From Chaetomium olivaceum (lineage: Eukaryota > Ascomycota > Sordariomycetes > Sordariales > Chaetomiaceae), in the NCBI GenBank assembly GCA_039881045.1, contig JAYWVB010000002.1, positions 1 to 64,000 on the forward strand: a DNA stretch of 64,000 nt, read 5' to 3'. Numbering within the stretch: position 1 is the first letter of the stretch; each line of letters starts with the position of its first letter. Position numbers and translations under genes: made by a program. The notes under the pieces are model-generated. The model was not told where the DNA came from and ran no database searches. It saw only the letters and a program-made list of their open reading frames with translations. Below, piece by piece: positions 36,436-48,079 of this stretch.

Positions 36436-39400
36436 ATGAATACCGCTACAATGGCTCTCTCGTTCGACACCAACAAGATTCAAGGCAGTGCAGTGTCCAA
36501 GATGCTTGACATGACGGACCTGACCCCCGAAATCCTGGCCAAAACCTTCAAGGACGTCGGCGAGAGCCCCGAAAAGCTGCGAGCACTATTGAACCTCTGG
36601 TTTACACCTTGGGCCAAGCCAAGTTTTGTGCCGGACCGGGACTACGCCGTTGCCGGTTTACGGGACGTCGAGTTCCTTGGGATTGCAGACCTGCCACTGG
36701 GACAGCGCCCCTACCGCATGTTCGACATCGAGACTGGCAATCTGGTGGAGTACCCAGCGATCGGCGTCCGCGGGCAATATTGCATGTTGTCTCATCGGTG
36801 GAAAGGCGTGGAGGTGTCGCTCAGCTACATTAGAGAGGCCCGTAGAAAGGACCTTGAGCGCGCCAGGGAGGCAGCTAAAGATGGACAGACGAGTCTGCAA
36901 AGCAGCAGGAAGAGCGATATGCAGGTGGTTATGGAGCAATGCAAGTTGGACATTGAAGAGCAGGAGAGGTTGATCAAGGAGTTACGTGGGGAGACAACAG
37001 AAGAAGGAGCTGCATCACTCGACATTGGTGACCTCCTTAGCCGCCGTCTTAAAGTACGCACTGCTGAGTACATGCTCGGAAATGCAAAGGACAAGGAGGA
37101 CCAAGCAACAACCAAACTCCGTTTCGCACGAATGGAGCAGAAGATATTCAGCCACCTTGTCAACCAGATGCAAGACCGGGTGGACGAGGAGATGGAGGCG
37201 CATTTGGGAAAGGTTGATACCAACGAGACCTCCTTTCGTCAGCCGAGTCGCAGTAATCTGGGTGGCGAGGTCGTAACAGAGATTGAATCTGAGGTCACGG
37301 CGGCTGCAGACAAACTCAAGATAGCCCAGGATGCGCATGACCGGGCAAAGGATGACATCGAGTTTTTCCAACAGCATCCCCATCTGCGTGATGCACTCGA
37401 CGAGCTGGTCAGCCGCATACAGAGATGGAAGTCGGTGATCAAGATTGACCGGGCTCTCCAAGAAGCCGACCGCGTATTCAAAACCAAGCTCTTTCGGGCG
37501 AGGGAGAAGTGTTATCTGTGGACAGACCCTTGCTGCATTGACAAGTCAAACGGAGGGGAGCTGTCCGAGTCACTGTCGCTCATGGGAGATTGGTACGCCG
37601 ATGCCGAGTACACCTTGGTGCAACTCGACACTCCCTTTAATGAGGCAGATGCGGCGGGAGATTGGAGCCTCTTTGAGGCGGAGAGACGTGGATCGTGCAG
37701 GCCGACAGATGTCAAGCCGAACATTGAGGATTTCAGGGAGGTCAAGAAGTACAAACCAGAATGGTCCACGCGGGCATGGACTCTGCAAGAGCTGGTAATG
37801 AGTAAGACAACCTTCTACGTCAACTCGTTATGGTCACCCCTGAGCCGACCGGTTGAGAGTCTGGGGTACTTCTACTACCTGATTCCCTTTATCGCACTTT
37901 ACACGAGCGGTGACACAAAGAACATCTACCGTTCTCCACACCTCACAACCCGAGGGTTCTGGGACTCCGAGATTCTGAAGGGAGTCTTGGATACGGCGGG
38001 AAACCTGGGTCAACTGGACCAACTCCACAAGAACATTCAGATCGGGGGGTCCTCGACAAAAGGGGCAGCATTTAGTGAGGTCGCTAGAGTTGAGACGGCA
38101 CAGCAACTGATCACTCTTCTCAACGCCCTTGGGGTTCGACTTCCGAATAACCTTACCAAGGAAACAGCAACTTCTGAAGTGGCCAGAGCTGTGTACCTCG
38201 CTTCAGCTGACCTCACCGGTAACACTGAGAAAGATAAGCAGAAGCGAGAACAATATCTTCGGCTGAGAAAACGTCTCCCGGAACCGGACCTGGCGACCTT
38301 TTCAGAAGAAATGAGCAAAGAAGAGGTAGCCGAGGAGCTCGCCCAGCACGCCATAAACTTTGTACTCCAGTGCTTAGTCGCCGAGACCGAAGACCTCATT
38401 CTCGCGGACCGACAACGCATTGCTGAGTTTGGACAAATTCAGCAACTTGAAGCATGGCAGCAAGGCACGACCCGAGCTGGATTCTCCGCCCAGAGTGTGT
38501 TGGAGCTATCTGGAACGCGTAGGGCCACGGTTGCAACCGACAAGTCATACGCATTGATGGGCATTCTAGACGTTCGCTTCCCTACCTTTCCCGCCGAAGG
38601 ATCAGTTAAAGCGTTGGCACGGCTACTTGATGAGGTGGTAATAAGCCGCAACGATATTTCCGTCTTCAACTGGACCGGAATGGAGATGGGCAGTCCCATC
38701 AGGGGCAGGTCGATGTACCCTTCCTCCCCCGCAGCGTACGGAAAGCAAATCGACCGCGGCAAGCGATACAATCTCCTTCTTGCTGCGCGGGTTCAGGATA
38801 AGATGGACGACGTCGTGACAACTTATCACAGTGTTATCCGAACCCTACGAATTGCGATCGACTTCCTCAAGGACAAGGAGCGCAAGAGCCTCCCAATCAA
38901 CTGGATTGAGCGGATAGTGCAGATTGTCCGCCTAAATGGTTTTAGAGACCTCAGACCACGACAGGAGGGCTTTGAAAAGATCGTTGCATACGTCAGAGAG
39001 TACTGCAGAAGGGAGAGCATGGAGGAGGCAAAGGCCAAGGCTGCAAAGCTGGCCGAAGCTGCGGCCTCGCCTTCGGCCGATAAAAGCAGTTCTCTACTGA
39101 AGAGACCTACGATGCCGTCAGTGCCGTCGCTGTCAGCCCCTTCCCTGTCATTGTCTGGGTTCATGAGCTCGTCATCTACCAAAAAAGAGGTAGAAAGTTC
39201 AAGTTCCGGGAAAAAGGTACCGAAGTTCGGGCTCGGAAAGGGGCTCAAAAGCTCTTCCTTCGGTTTCTCAAAAAAGGGTGAAAGCTCGGTAACGGAGGAG
39301 CAGCCGGCGGTGGCAGAGGCGCCAGCGATACCACCCACCCCAGAAGCTTCCGATGCCATTCCCGACCCACCACCTCCGTATGCGGCAGTTGAGACGCCCC

Positions 39401-40772
39401 CAATGCAGCTCTCATGGCAACAGTTTGATGGGCAAGTGATGGACTATCTAACAGCTCAAAAGCTAAACAAGGCCTTGCCGGCCGAGCTTCAGTCGATCAA
39501 GTCTGAGCTTGACGAAAGCGAACAACCTCCTGCCCACCGTGGTGGCTCCCAAAGGGATTCATTCGAAGCACAGAACCTCGACACAATCTCGCCCAACCCC
39601 ATCATCGTCAACAATTCCGGTATCGAGGGCCTCTTTGACATACAGCGCGTTGTCGTGACCATGATCGACCCCGAGAAACTGCGCAGACAAATCGCCAAAG
39701 CGGCCAGCCCACACGACAAGATATCGGGTTGGTGCTCTATCAGCACTGGCTTTGCAAGAGTGATCACCAGCTTTGGCTGCGAGAGGCGTATCCTAGAGCA
39801 GGACTGGACGTCATTGAGTCCGTTGACGCAAGGGTATTGCGAGAGCAGGACAAGGACAAGGATCAGAAACGGAATGCTAAGATCCTCAACACCCTGTCCG
39901 TGACCAACGCTGCCACCTCACAACCCGCCAAAGACGGCGGCCATGACCCAGCCAGCCAGCCGGATACGGACGACAAGACCGCCTCCAAAACCGAGTCTCC
40001 CAAGACCCCAGACGACGGCAAAGGCAACACCGAAGAAGAGCGTCTTGTCGGGCGCATGATCGCCTTCATCCAGGAGCCCCACCTCGACCTCGTGGCAGGC
40101 GAGTGGGTGCTGGCCCGCTTCTCCGGCGCGCCCGGCGCCAACTGGTTCCTCTGTCATCTCGAGCTAGGCCCCGTACCGGGCCAGTTCTACGGGCGGCGCA
40201 TCGCGGCGGGGGCCATCGATTTCCACGACTCGACGCCCGAGCCTGGCCTGGTCAGTGCATGGCAGACATACATGGATCGGAAGAAGCGGAAGATGTGTTA
40301 CATACTGGATGATTATTTGAGGAGTCGGCTGCTGGTGAGGGAGGGGGAGGGGAAGTTGAAAGAGGGGACGGGGTTGGCACAGCAGGGGTTGGATGTTTTG
40401 ACGTCAAGAGGGTTGCTGTCGCCGGGATTGAAGAAGTCTTCGGGTGAGGGGTTGGAGGGTAAAGGCGGGGAGGGCGAGGGTGAAAAGGAGGATGGCAACG
40501 ATGGCGAATCGGATGATGAGGGGACAGAAAGTCTTGTTGATAAGGTTCTGGCACAAGGAAAGCTGGCGGCGAAGGTACTGGGCGAGTACACTGTTCTTGC
40601 GGTGGCAGAGAAGTTGTTTGAGATGCGTGCGGATCACCTCGACAAGACACTGGCAGCGGCGGTGTTGAAACGGACGCCAAAGGCCCTGCGGACGGCAGTG
40701 GAAAACATGAACGACAGCAAGAGCTTCTTGCCGGCCATGTTTCACTCGTCGACTAGGGTGCACATGTTTTGA
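36436..40772 (+). CDS. HET-domain protein with coiled-coil insertion, about 1445 aa
   Basis: Relative of heterokaryon-incompatibility proteins, which trigger cell death after fusion of unlike strains. The HET domain is split. Its first block is YCMLSHRWKGVEVSLSYIRE (near residue 118); the second, CYLWTDPCCIDKSNGGELSE and WSTRAWTLQELVMSKTTFYV, starts near residue 360. About 240 residues of charged coiled coil lie between. Conserved downstream blocks include YALMGILDVRFP; then a Ser-rich, SK-rich linker (39070-39300), a PPPPYAAVE motif, and a C-terminal domain with LDLVAGEWVLARFSGAPGAN and MDRKKRKMCYILDDYLRSR. The frame changes once near 39796-39804: either one base is missing or a 74-nt intron with a weak GTTGGT donor (39728-39801) is spliced. 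The first reading keeps FARVITSFGCERRILEQ, so I favour it. Start at the first ATG; 36451 is the alternative. Confidence 0.85.
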
Positions 40773-41022
40773 TATCCATGCACGGCCAAAAGGGGGCAAA
40801 GGTGGGAGGTTGTTAGGTGGCGCAAGAAAGTATCAGCACGTCTTCTTACCATGGATTCCGGAGATTTATGAACAACTTGGACATAGTTTTTGTGTTGCAG
40901 GGAATATGTAACGAGAATATAACCACCTTATCGTACTTCGCTAAAACCCACTGGATGGGCCTCGATCTTCTCACACCTAGTTGTACACACCCCTGCCACC
41001 CGCCGCGTCTCACACACCACAA

Positions 41023-43484
41023 TTACAACCTCGCAGCAAACCCCTCACCCCTCAGATCCTCACAAACCCCCTTCCCGATCCAATCCGCGATCGCCATAGT
41101 CGTCACCATAGGGTTCACACCACTTGCACTCGGAAACACGCTCGCATCGGCCACATACAACCCCTCCGTACCCCAGACCCGGCCCTTAAAGTCCACCACT
41201 CCCTCCTTCGCCTTCGCACTCATCCTGCACGTCCCCATCTGATGCGCCGACGCAAACGGCGACACGGGCGGCTTGTTCCCGTGCGCCTTGAGCTTGGCCA
41301 GCCAGACATCGAACGCGTCCTCCTCCGTCTCGGCATCCGCACCCTCCTTGCGGATAAAGGGCGCGAAGCCGGCGATGGAGGGGTGGATCTCCTTGGCATT
41401 ATTGCCGTACAGGATGCGGCAGAGCTCCAGCACGCCGCGCATGTTGTGGGCGCGGTCGAAATCGGAGGGGGTGTAAGTGATGCGGGGACGACCGGTGGTC
41501 GGGTCGCGGTAGATGGTGCCCGTGTCGCGGTCGCGGCAGATGGCTATGAAGGTGTTGAGGTGGCGGTATTTGGCCGAGAGGAGCTTGTAGTCGAGGCCGG
41601 AGGCCCAGGGGAGGAAGGGGAGGCAAAAGGAGGGCTGTTGGGGGAGTTAGTGACTGAGCAGGTGCGATGGGGGAAGAAGGGGGGCGCACCATCATGGACA
41701 TGGCTTCGAGCTTGACGCCGTGGCCCTTGGAGTCGAGATTTTCAAAGGAGCCAACGACCGAGGTGAGAGAACCGCCTAAAGGGTTAATCGTTGGACTTGT
41801 GGGGTGAAAACGGGAAAGCAGTCAACGTACCCTCCCACGGCTGGACGTCCTCGTCAAAGACGCCGGATACGAAGTTGGTAGGGTGCAGGTACAAGTTTTT
41901 GCCGATCTGGGGATTCTGCCTGCTGTTAGTATCGGGATACCCAACCGTTCGGGCGTACTCACCTTGATTCCACTATTCATCAACACCACAGGGCTCCAGA
42001 GCGTGCCGCAGCTAACAACCACCTTCTTCGCCTTAACCACAACCTGGACCTTTTCACCCTCCCTTGGCGTCCATACCCCTTTAACTCCCCTCGCCACCTT
42101 CCCCTTCTTCTCTTCCTCAAAGATAACCCGCTCGACCTGCATCCCCTCCACAAACTTCACCCCCTGCTTCGCCGCCGCCTCCGGGAACCACCCATTCACG
42201 GGCCCCTTCTTTTCGCCCTTCCAGCACCCCAACGTACAATACCCACAGTAATGCTCGCTCCCCCCAACATTCTGCGGCACCACTTTCGCCTCATACCCCA
42301 ACCTCTCCGCCCCCTCCACCAGCACCCGATTCGCATGATTCGCCTTAACTTTGTCCCCCGTACACCCCATCGTCTCCCACACCCTATCCAAACACCCTTG
42401 AAACTCCTCCCCCGCAAAGAACTCCAACCCCCTCTCCTTCGCCCACTCCTCCCTCACAAACCCCTGCGGCATCAAACTGGCACTCCAATTCACCGTCCCA
42501 CCCCCGCCAAAACAACTCCCCGCCGTCACCGTCACCGACCCGTCATCCGACTCCACCACGCCGCCCGCCTCGAACAGGCTCGCCAGCCCCGTGGCCTGCG
42601 ACAAAGGGAAGTGGCTCGCGTCGAAATGCCGCCCCTTCTCGAGGACCAGCACGCGCAGCGAGGGGCCGAATTCTTTGGCCAGGCGGTTCGCGACCACGCC
42701 CGCGCCGCAGCCGCTGCCGATGATGACGACGTCGGTGGTGACTTCAACGGGTTGGGCTGGGTTGGCAGCGGGGGGCTGGAATTGGAGGAATTCGTAAGGG
42801 TAGGAGGTCGAGCCGGTTGTCCAGGCCGAGGGGACGGCCGGGAAGCCGGTGAGCCGGGGGAAGCCGGTGCTGCTGCGGATGTGGGCGAGTTTGCCGAGGG
42901 TGGTCATGGATTTGAAGATGGTGCGGAAGGACCAGAGGGAGGAGGTGGACCAGTTTTGGAGGATTTTGACGCGTTCCTGGAGGGGCAGGGAGGGGAAGGC
43001 GGTGGCGTGGGAGGTGAGTATGAGGCTGCCTGGGCGGGTGCTGAAGGGGAGTTAGTTGGGTGTTAGACAGAAGGCCGGGGGAAGGGGTGACTTGCTTCAG
43101 GATGGAGAGGAGGATGCGTAGCTCACGTTGCTTGCTGGGCGGGACGTTGGAAAGGACGCATTTGAGGATCTGGGTGAAGACTGGGTTGTCTGAGGGCCGC
43201 TCGGCTAGGTACGCTTCAAGGGTGTCTGGCGTAGGGTTGAGAGGAGTGGCGGCGTTTCGTAGCTGAATGGCTGCGTCTGAGTACTCGCTGCTGGGGAGAT
43301 ATATGGTCGACGTGTCTTGGCCTTTGGTGTTTTGCCCCGACTCCTGGATGCGGATGGCCGGGATGACCGCGTCCATGAGGGCCATCATGACGTTCCATTG
43401 GGTCTCGCTGAAGATTTCAAGCGCGTCAGGGAGGTCAACGTGCACCGGTGTCGAGAGAGGCGCGGTCTCGGTTGTGGTCGCCAT
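41023..43484 (-). CDS. long-chain fatty alcohol oxidase (GMC, FAD)
   Basis: Oxidises long-chain alcohols to aldehydes with O2, giving H2O2; family members are membrane-bound, often peroxisomal. Five exons: 43484-43096, 43040-41963, 41915-41831, 41775-41690 and 41634-41023, 749 aa, the usual length for this class. The N-terminal helical part (LPDALEIFSETQWNVMMALM) is the region unique to long-chain alcohol oxidases. FAD-binding VVIIGSGCGAGVVANRLAKE lies near 235-252; then SCFGGGGTVNWSASLMP, EHYCGYCTLGCWKGEKKG and, at the C-terminus, SAHQMGTCRM and NPMVTTMAIADWIG with the catalytic region. The first intron uses a GCAAGT donor (GC-AG class); only this join gives LSILNTRPGSLILT. It begins the lipid-oxidation block running to 53 kb. 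Confidence 0.92.
43041..43095 (-). other. GC-AG intron of the alcohol oxidase gene
   Basis: The exon ends CTGAA, the intron begins GCAAGT and ends CTTCAG, and the next exon begins CACCCG. No GT donor nearby gives the correct phase. GCAAGT is the consensus form of this rare intron class. Confidence 0.75.
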
Positions 43485-44111
43485 TTTGAGTATATTCTAT
43501 TGTTGGGATATGATGGTGATACTCTTGTTCTGTGAGAGAAATCACAATCTTCAAGTTGAGAGTCGACTCCCTGAGTCGCACGGACACGCAGGAAATCTCG
43601 ATCGAATAGGCTCTCCCTATGGGAATTAACAGGTCGTCATCGGGGAGTTAGCCGGAATGTAACGCGACGTGACCTGCACCCCAGCCGACGGTTTCGGTTG
43701 CCGATCGCTTGGCTAACCCCTGAAGGGTTTAACGTGAAGGGTAAAGCGTCGGGGGATAAAGAAGTAATGCGGGGTGACAGGGAGACCCGAGGTATGGACA
43801 CTTCTCCACTGCTAATCTCCATGTGAAAACAAGACGGGGTTGAAGGTTTGTTGGGGGCTGATCCGGCTGAACGCAAGGGTCAGGGGTGAATATTTGGTGA
43901 GGGAGCGGGATCATTCCGATCGAAGTTCGCGGTCAGGTGCGCGGAAGAGGTCGGCTAGCAGTCCGTGCGACTTGCGAATTGTTGATGCGGTAATGAATTA
44001 CTAGAGATCAGTGGTCAATCCTTTTGTAAGGACTATGACTACATACATGCTGACGGGGTAATAGGAATTTGGTAATCTATACAGACACGGAGTTGGCCGT
44101 TATGATTCCAA
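43485..44111. other. promoter region of the alcohol oxidase gene
   Basis: 0.63 kb between the alcohol oxidase start and the hydrolase stop. It contains CGG(N3)CGG(N3)CCG at 43689-43703, a looser version of the motif found before the SDR and monooxygenase genes. No ORF supported. Confidence 0.35.
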
Positions 44112-45540
44112 TTATTGCCAAAACAAACCCTTAAACCAGGCTCTCATCCGCTGTGTGGCATCGCCATCAAGTGCCTTCTCGCCTTCGATCAAGATCCAAT
44201 CGTGCGCTTCATCTTTGGTGACTTCCAACTTCACCGCAATCCCAGGATTCGCTCGGCGAACCGCATCCGCAAAGGCAACCCCTTCGTCGAGCATAATTTC
44301 CTGCTCACCCGCCGTGACATACACCTCCTTAACCACACGGTCCAGGCCCCCAAACCACCCCACGACATCCTCAAGGTCCATAGGCGTCACCCAGCCCTTC
44401 TTCTCCCTGACCTCGACTTTATACTCTTCTACCCCCTCCAGAACGTCCACCACTATCGCAGCCATGGCTTTGGTCGAAAGCATATCAATGCTACTATTCC
44501 TCCTCATACTCGCCCAATCAATCGACGTACTCAACCAAGGCGATACCAAAAACGCCCCTGCTAACGGCTCCTGCAACACCACCTCCCTCGCCGCCGGGTG
44601 AGGCCGCAGCAAGTGACTTAACAACTGTGCAGTAAGGTTTCCACCCGCTGAATCCCCCCCAATAACCAAACTCCCGGGATTCACCCTACCCGACGCAAGC
44701 ATATGCGCCAACCCATCCGCCGCCTGCCTCAGCTGTGTCGGGTACTTGGCACCCGGCGCGAGTAAATACTGCAGCATGGCAACGGCCACCTCATCAGTAC
44801 CACCCTCTCCGCTGCGCACACCACCGGCGGCGGGCGAAGCGAGCAGGTAGGCGTTAGCGCACCACTCCATGTGTCCAGGGCGCCCCGGCGCGATGTAGCC
44901 GCCGCCATGCAGGAAGTAGACGAACTTGGTGGCCTTGTGGCGGTCGCCGATCCAGAGGAGGGAGGACGCGCCGTCGGGGAGGGCCTCGACGTCGATTTTG
45001 AGGCGCGAGGCGAGAAAGGCAGCTTCTTTGTTGCCGGGGTCTTTACGGATGAGTTTAGCGGCACGGGATTGGCGGGTGGTCAGCCAGGAGGTGTAGTTTT
45101 TGTGGGTGGGCAGGGCGAGGAATTGAAGCTGGCTTGGGGTGAGGTCCAGTAAGGCGAAGCGGAAGTAGGCGCATATTTCTCGGTGTTGAAAGGAGATACC
45201 GCGGACCGCGGCGATGGTGTAATAGCGGAGGAGGAGGAACAGGACCTTTGGTGGTGCTATGGGGTCGTCAGATGAAGTGAGCGGGTGAACATGAGATGGA
45301 CTTACCATAGAACAGCAGTTTGAAGACGAGGCTCGCCCCTCCCGCGAGGGAGAGCCCTGGTGTGTTGGTTGCCGATGTCTGTTGGTTGCGATGATCAGCA
45401 AAAGTGCATTGGAGTGGCCTCTCATCACAGCTGAATGATTTGCTGACATGCATGTGAAGCTCACCATTGTTACTTAGGTGTCCGTCCTGCAAATTCCAGT
45501 TGGTTGGACGCAAAAGCGGCTGTGCATGAACTGGTGGCAT
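44112..45540 (-). CDS. alpha/beta-hydrolase, hormone-sensitive-lipase type
   Basis: Carboxylic-ester hydrolase. Exon 2 is 45256-44112; exon 1 ends at 45306 across a 49-nt intron (GTAAGT..CCATAG), the join reading VFKLLFYAPPKVLFLLLRYY. Two starts are possible: 45540 (459 aa) or 45453 (430 aa); relatives usually begin just before the TPGLSLAGGASL segment, so a small upstream exon is also possible. An N-terminal hydrophobic stretch suggests membrane association. Oxyanion motif FLHGGGYIAPGRPGH; nucleophile elbow IGGDSAGGNL (Ser); catalytic His in DEAHDWILIEGEK; probable acid near GEQEIMLDEG. The substrate is unknown; its place between an alcohol oxidase and a ketone-oxidising monooxygenase suggests cleavage of fatty esters. 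Confidence 0.88.
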
Positions 45541-46034
45541 TGGGGTGAGCAACTGCGGGCAAGCTGCCTTTTACGGGCTCTTCAGCTCCCCGGATCCCTC
45601 CTGAACTGAACCTCCACACTAGCTGAATGATCACATATGCCCCAAAATTGATGCCACGGCTCGGTTCCGACCCTTTTCTGTCTTGGGTTGCACTGTCTTT
45701 CCCATAGTACCCTTGCCAAGCAACCCAGCGGGACTCAATGAACCGACAAGGTCCGAGTCAGGCTCCAGAAAAAGGACCTCGTTAACTCAACTCGGACACG
45801 CTAGCGATGCCAACTGCATGAAAACGCTCAACTTGCTCCGACACCTAATAGTGAAAAAGTACCGCTGCCGGTTTAAAACGCCACCGACGGCGTATCAAGA
45901 AGCCGAAGAACCTCATCACCCTCGCTTCACGCCGACCATCTCCTGTGGCACTTACCCCTGACCCCTGAATCCAATCGGCCTCCAAAACCACTTACACGGC
46001 GGAATACCTCGCAACCCCAAAAGCGCAATCCGAG
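45541..46034. other. divergent promoter, hydrolase / SDR
   Basis: About 0.5 kb between two diverging cluster genes, so it may serve both. It contains the triplet motif at 45657-45669. No ORF with support. Confidence 0.45.
45657..45669 (+). promoter_or_regulatory. candidate Zn2Cys6 binding site before SDR
   Basis: CGGCTCGGTTCCG, whose reverse complement is CGGAACCGAGCCG. It contains CGG-N2-CCG and CGG-N7-CCG and matches the site at 47591-47603 at 11 of 13 bases. It lies 366 bp before the SDR start and just upstream of the hydrolase. Zn2Cys6 proteins bind such CGG/CCG pairs. Confidence 0.4.
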
Positions 46035-47261
46035 ATGGCTACCTTGCGCGAAAACGGGGGCTTACACCTGGACACGGTCGCCCGCATCATCCGCAACACC
46101 CTCCTCAACGAGTGGCTCGCCCTTCCAGCCGCCGCGGTAATCTCCTGGCTCCGCAAACCCTCCTCGGTCGCTTACTTGCGCCGAGCCCTCTGGTACGCCG
46201 GCCGCTACGACATCCGGCTTGCTTACCTGCGGCTGACCTGGCTCGGCCGCGTCACCCTCTACCTCGGCGGCGCAGGCCTACTGCTGTCGGCCAACAGCCT
46301 CCTCAACAAATGGGCCAGCAATAACTGGACCCCCTCCCGGCCGGGCGAGTGGGCGCACTGGGAGCGCGAGATCGTCGTCGTCACGGGCGGCAGCGGCGGG
46401 CTCGGCGCGCAGATCGTGCAAGGCCTCCTGAGGCGCAACCCGCGCACGCGCATCGTCGTCATCGACTTTGCGCCGCTCTCGTGGAAGCCGCCCGCCGGCG
46501 CGCTGGGGCGCAACCTGCACTACTACCGCGCGGACCTGTCCAAGCCGGAGGTCATCCGGGCCGTGTGCGAGCGTGTCCGCGCCGAGGTTGGCCACCCGAC
46601 CGTGCTGGTCAACAATGCTGGGCTGGCGCGCGGGTTTGGGGTGATTGAGGGGTCGTATGCGGATGTGGAGATTACGATGAAAACGAACTTAACGGCGCCG
46701 TTTTTGTTAATCAAGGAGTTCTTGCCGAACATGGTCAAGAACAACCACGGTCATATCGTCAACGTGTGCTCGACCAGCGCGCTGATGCCGGCCCCGGATA
46801 TTGTCGACTACTCGGCCAGCAAGGCCGGGATACAGGCGCTGCACGAGGGCTTGAGCAACGAGTTGCGGTGTCGGTATAACGCGCCGAGGGTGAGGTTGAC
46901 GAATGGGGTGTTCAACTTCATCCGGACGCCGTTGGTAGGCGGTAACCCGTCGCAGCCACAGTTCCTTGTGCCATTTTTGCACGTTGAGACGGTGAGCGAG
47001 GCGGTAGTGGATGCATTGTACAGCGGATACGGGAGCGTCATCTATCTTCCGGGCATCATGAGATATATCGCTATGTTGGTAAGTGGCTTGGTTTCTTAGT
47101 TGTATATGAATATCTACTGATGTTGATTCCAGAGGGCTGCACCTGAGTGGTTTATCAAGGCTACCATCGCGAGAAGCACGGATCACCTGGCCGTCGAGTT
47201 CAAAGGGCGGCAACGTATTGACGAGACAGGCGGTGTTCAAGCCGTCTCCAGAGGACGCTGA
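46035..47261 (+). CDS. short-chain dehydrogenase/reductase, membrane-anchored
   Basis: NAD(P)-dependent alcohol/ketone oxidoreductase related to 17-beta-HSD11/retinal-dehydrogenase-like SDRs of the ER and lipid droplets. Two exons, 46035-47078 and 47133-47261, 390 aa. About 110 residues precede the Rossmann fold and include the hydrophobic segment VTLYLGGAGLLLSANSLL (about 73-90), a likely anchor. Cofactor loop TGGSGGLG at 117-124; NNAG at 193-196; catalytic Ser near 246-248 (NVCSTSAL); Tyr259-x3-Lys263 in YSASKAG. The acidic Asp at the end of beta-2 (VVIDFA) suggests NAD. Start at the first ATG of the frame. In the cluster it could oxidise secondary alcohols to the ketones used by the monooxygenase, or act on fatty aldehydes. 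Confidence 0.9.
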
Positions 47262-48079
47262 CCTGATTTAAGACGATGTTCGTGATTGGGTATTTATATA
47301 AGCAAGACACAGATTCCCTTGTCAATATAACTCCTCGTTTATACGTTTAGGCAACCGAGCTTCTCAACCTCCATAAGCTGTCACTCTTGCTGCCCCTTTC
47401 TTTGACATTTGCTGTGTTCGGCGCGCTGTCTCAATTAGGTCTCCTGGAAACTTGACTCTGTCAACGCAGCCGCATCGCACATGTCATAATTCATGTTGAC
47501 TACATATACATACTAACCTCGTTGACTTTACGCTATAGCCTGGCAAGCCTGGCTACTCCCTGTCTTGACAGTTCAGGTGGCCCACCCTGTCGGAACCGCT
47601 CCGACCGCCACACCAACCCACTGAGCCCACCGCTAGCCATCCACACCATCCCCAAGTGGCCCCGGAATGGCTATCTTAGCGCCTCAAATCCCCGCATCTG
47701 TCATGCGTGGGGAACAACGCCAGCCGAGGCAACGGAAAGCCTCCGACAGGCAGGGTTGGCGTAAACCCCAGTTTGACATTTGACATATATGATCTTCGAA
47801 ACCGTAGGCGATATTGCCGAGTGAAGTCAAAGTGGTAGGGAAACTCATGATATCTTTCGCCTTCGGCAAGCTAGACTACGGGCTACTTCCGGCTCGACCA
47901 ACCTTGATGCCCGGCAGTACCACCCCCTTATTCCAGCCCTTAATACCGCACTCCTTTCTTTGAATGGTCCAGCATCAGACCTCATCTCATCCGACCTCAC
48001 CATCTAGACCCTTCACCTCCGCCCAAACACCAACCCCAAGTCCCGAACCGCAGTGACCCAAAACAAACCACCAACCACC
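47262..48079. other. promoter region of the monooxygenase gene
   Basis: 0.8 kb between the SDR stop and the monooxygenase start, with the triplet motif at 47591-47603. No supported ORF. Confidence 0.45.
47591..47603 (+). promoter_or_regulatory. candidate Zn2Cys6 binding site before the monooxygenase
   Basis: CGGAACCGCTCCG. It differs from the reverse complement of the site at 45657-45669 only in the two spacer bases. It lies 477 bp before the monooxygenase start. Confidence 0.4.

Noticed and set aside
42251..43066. Plus-strand ORF of 271 codons over the alcohol oxidase
   Set aside because: Antisense shadow; low-complexity His/Pro/Arg then Gly/Glu composition.
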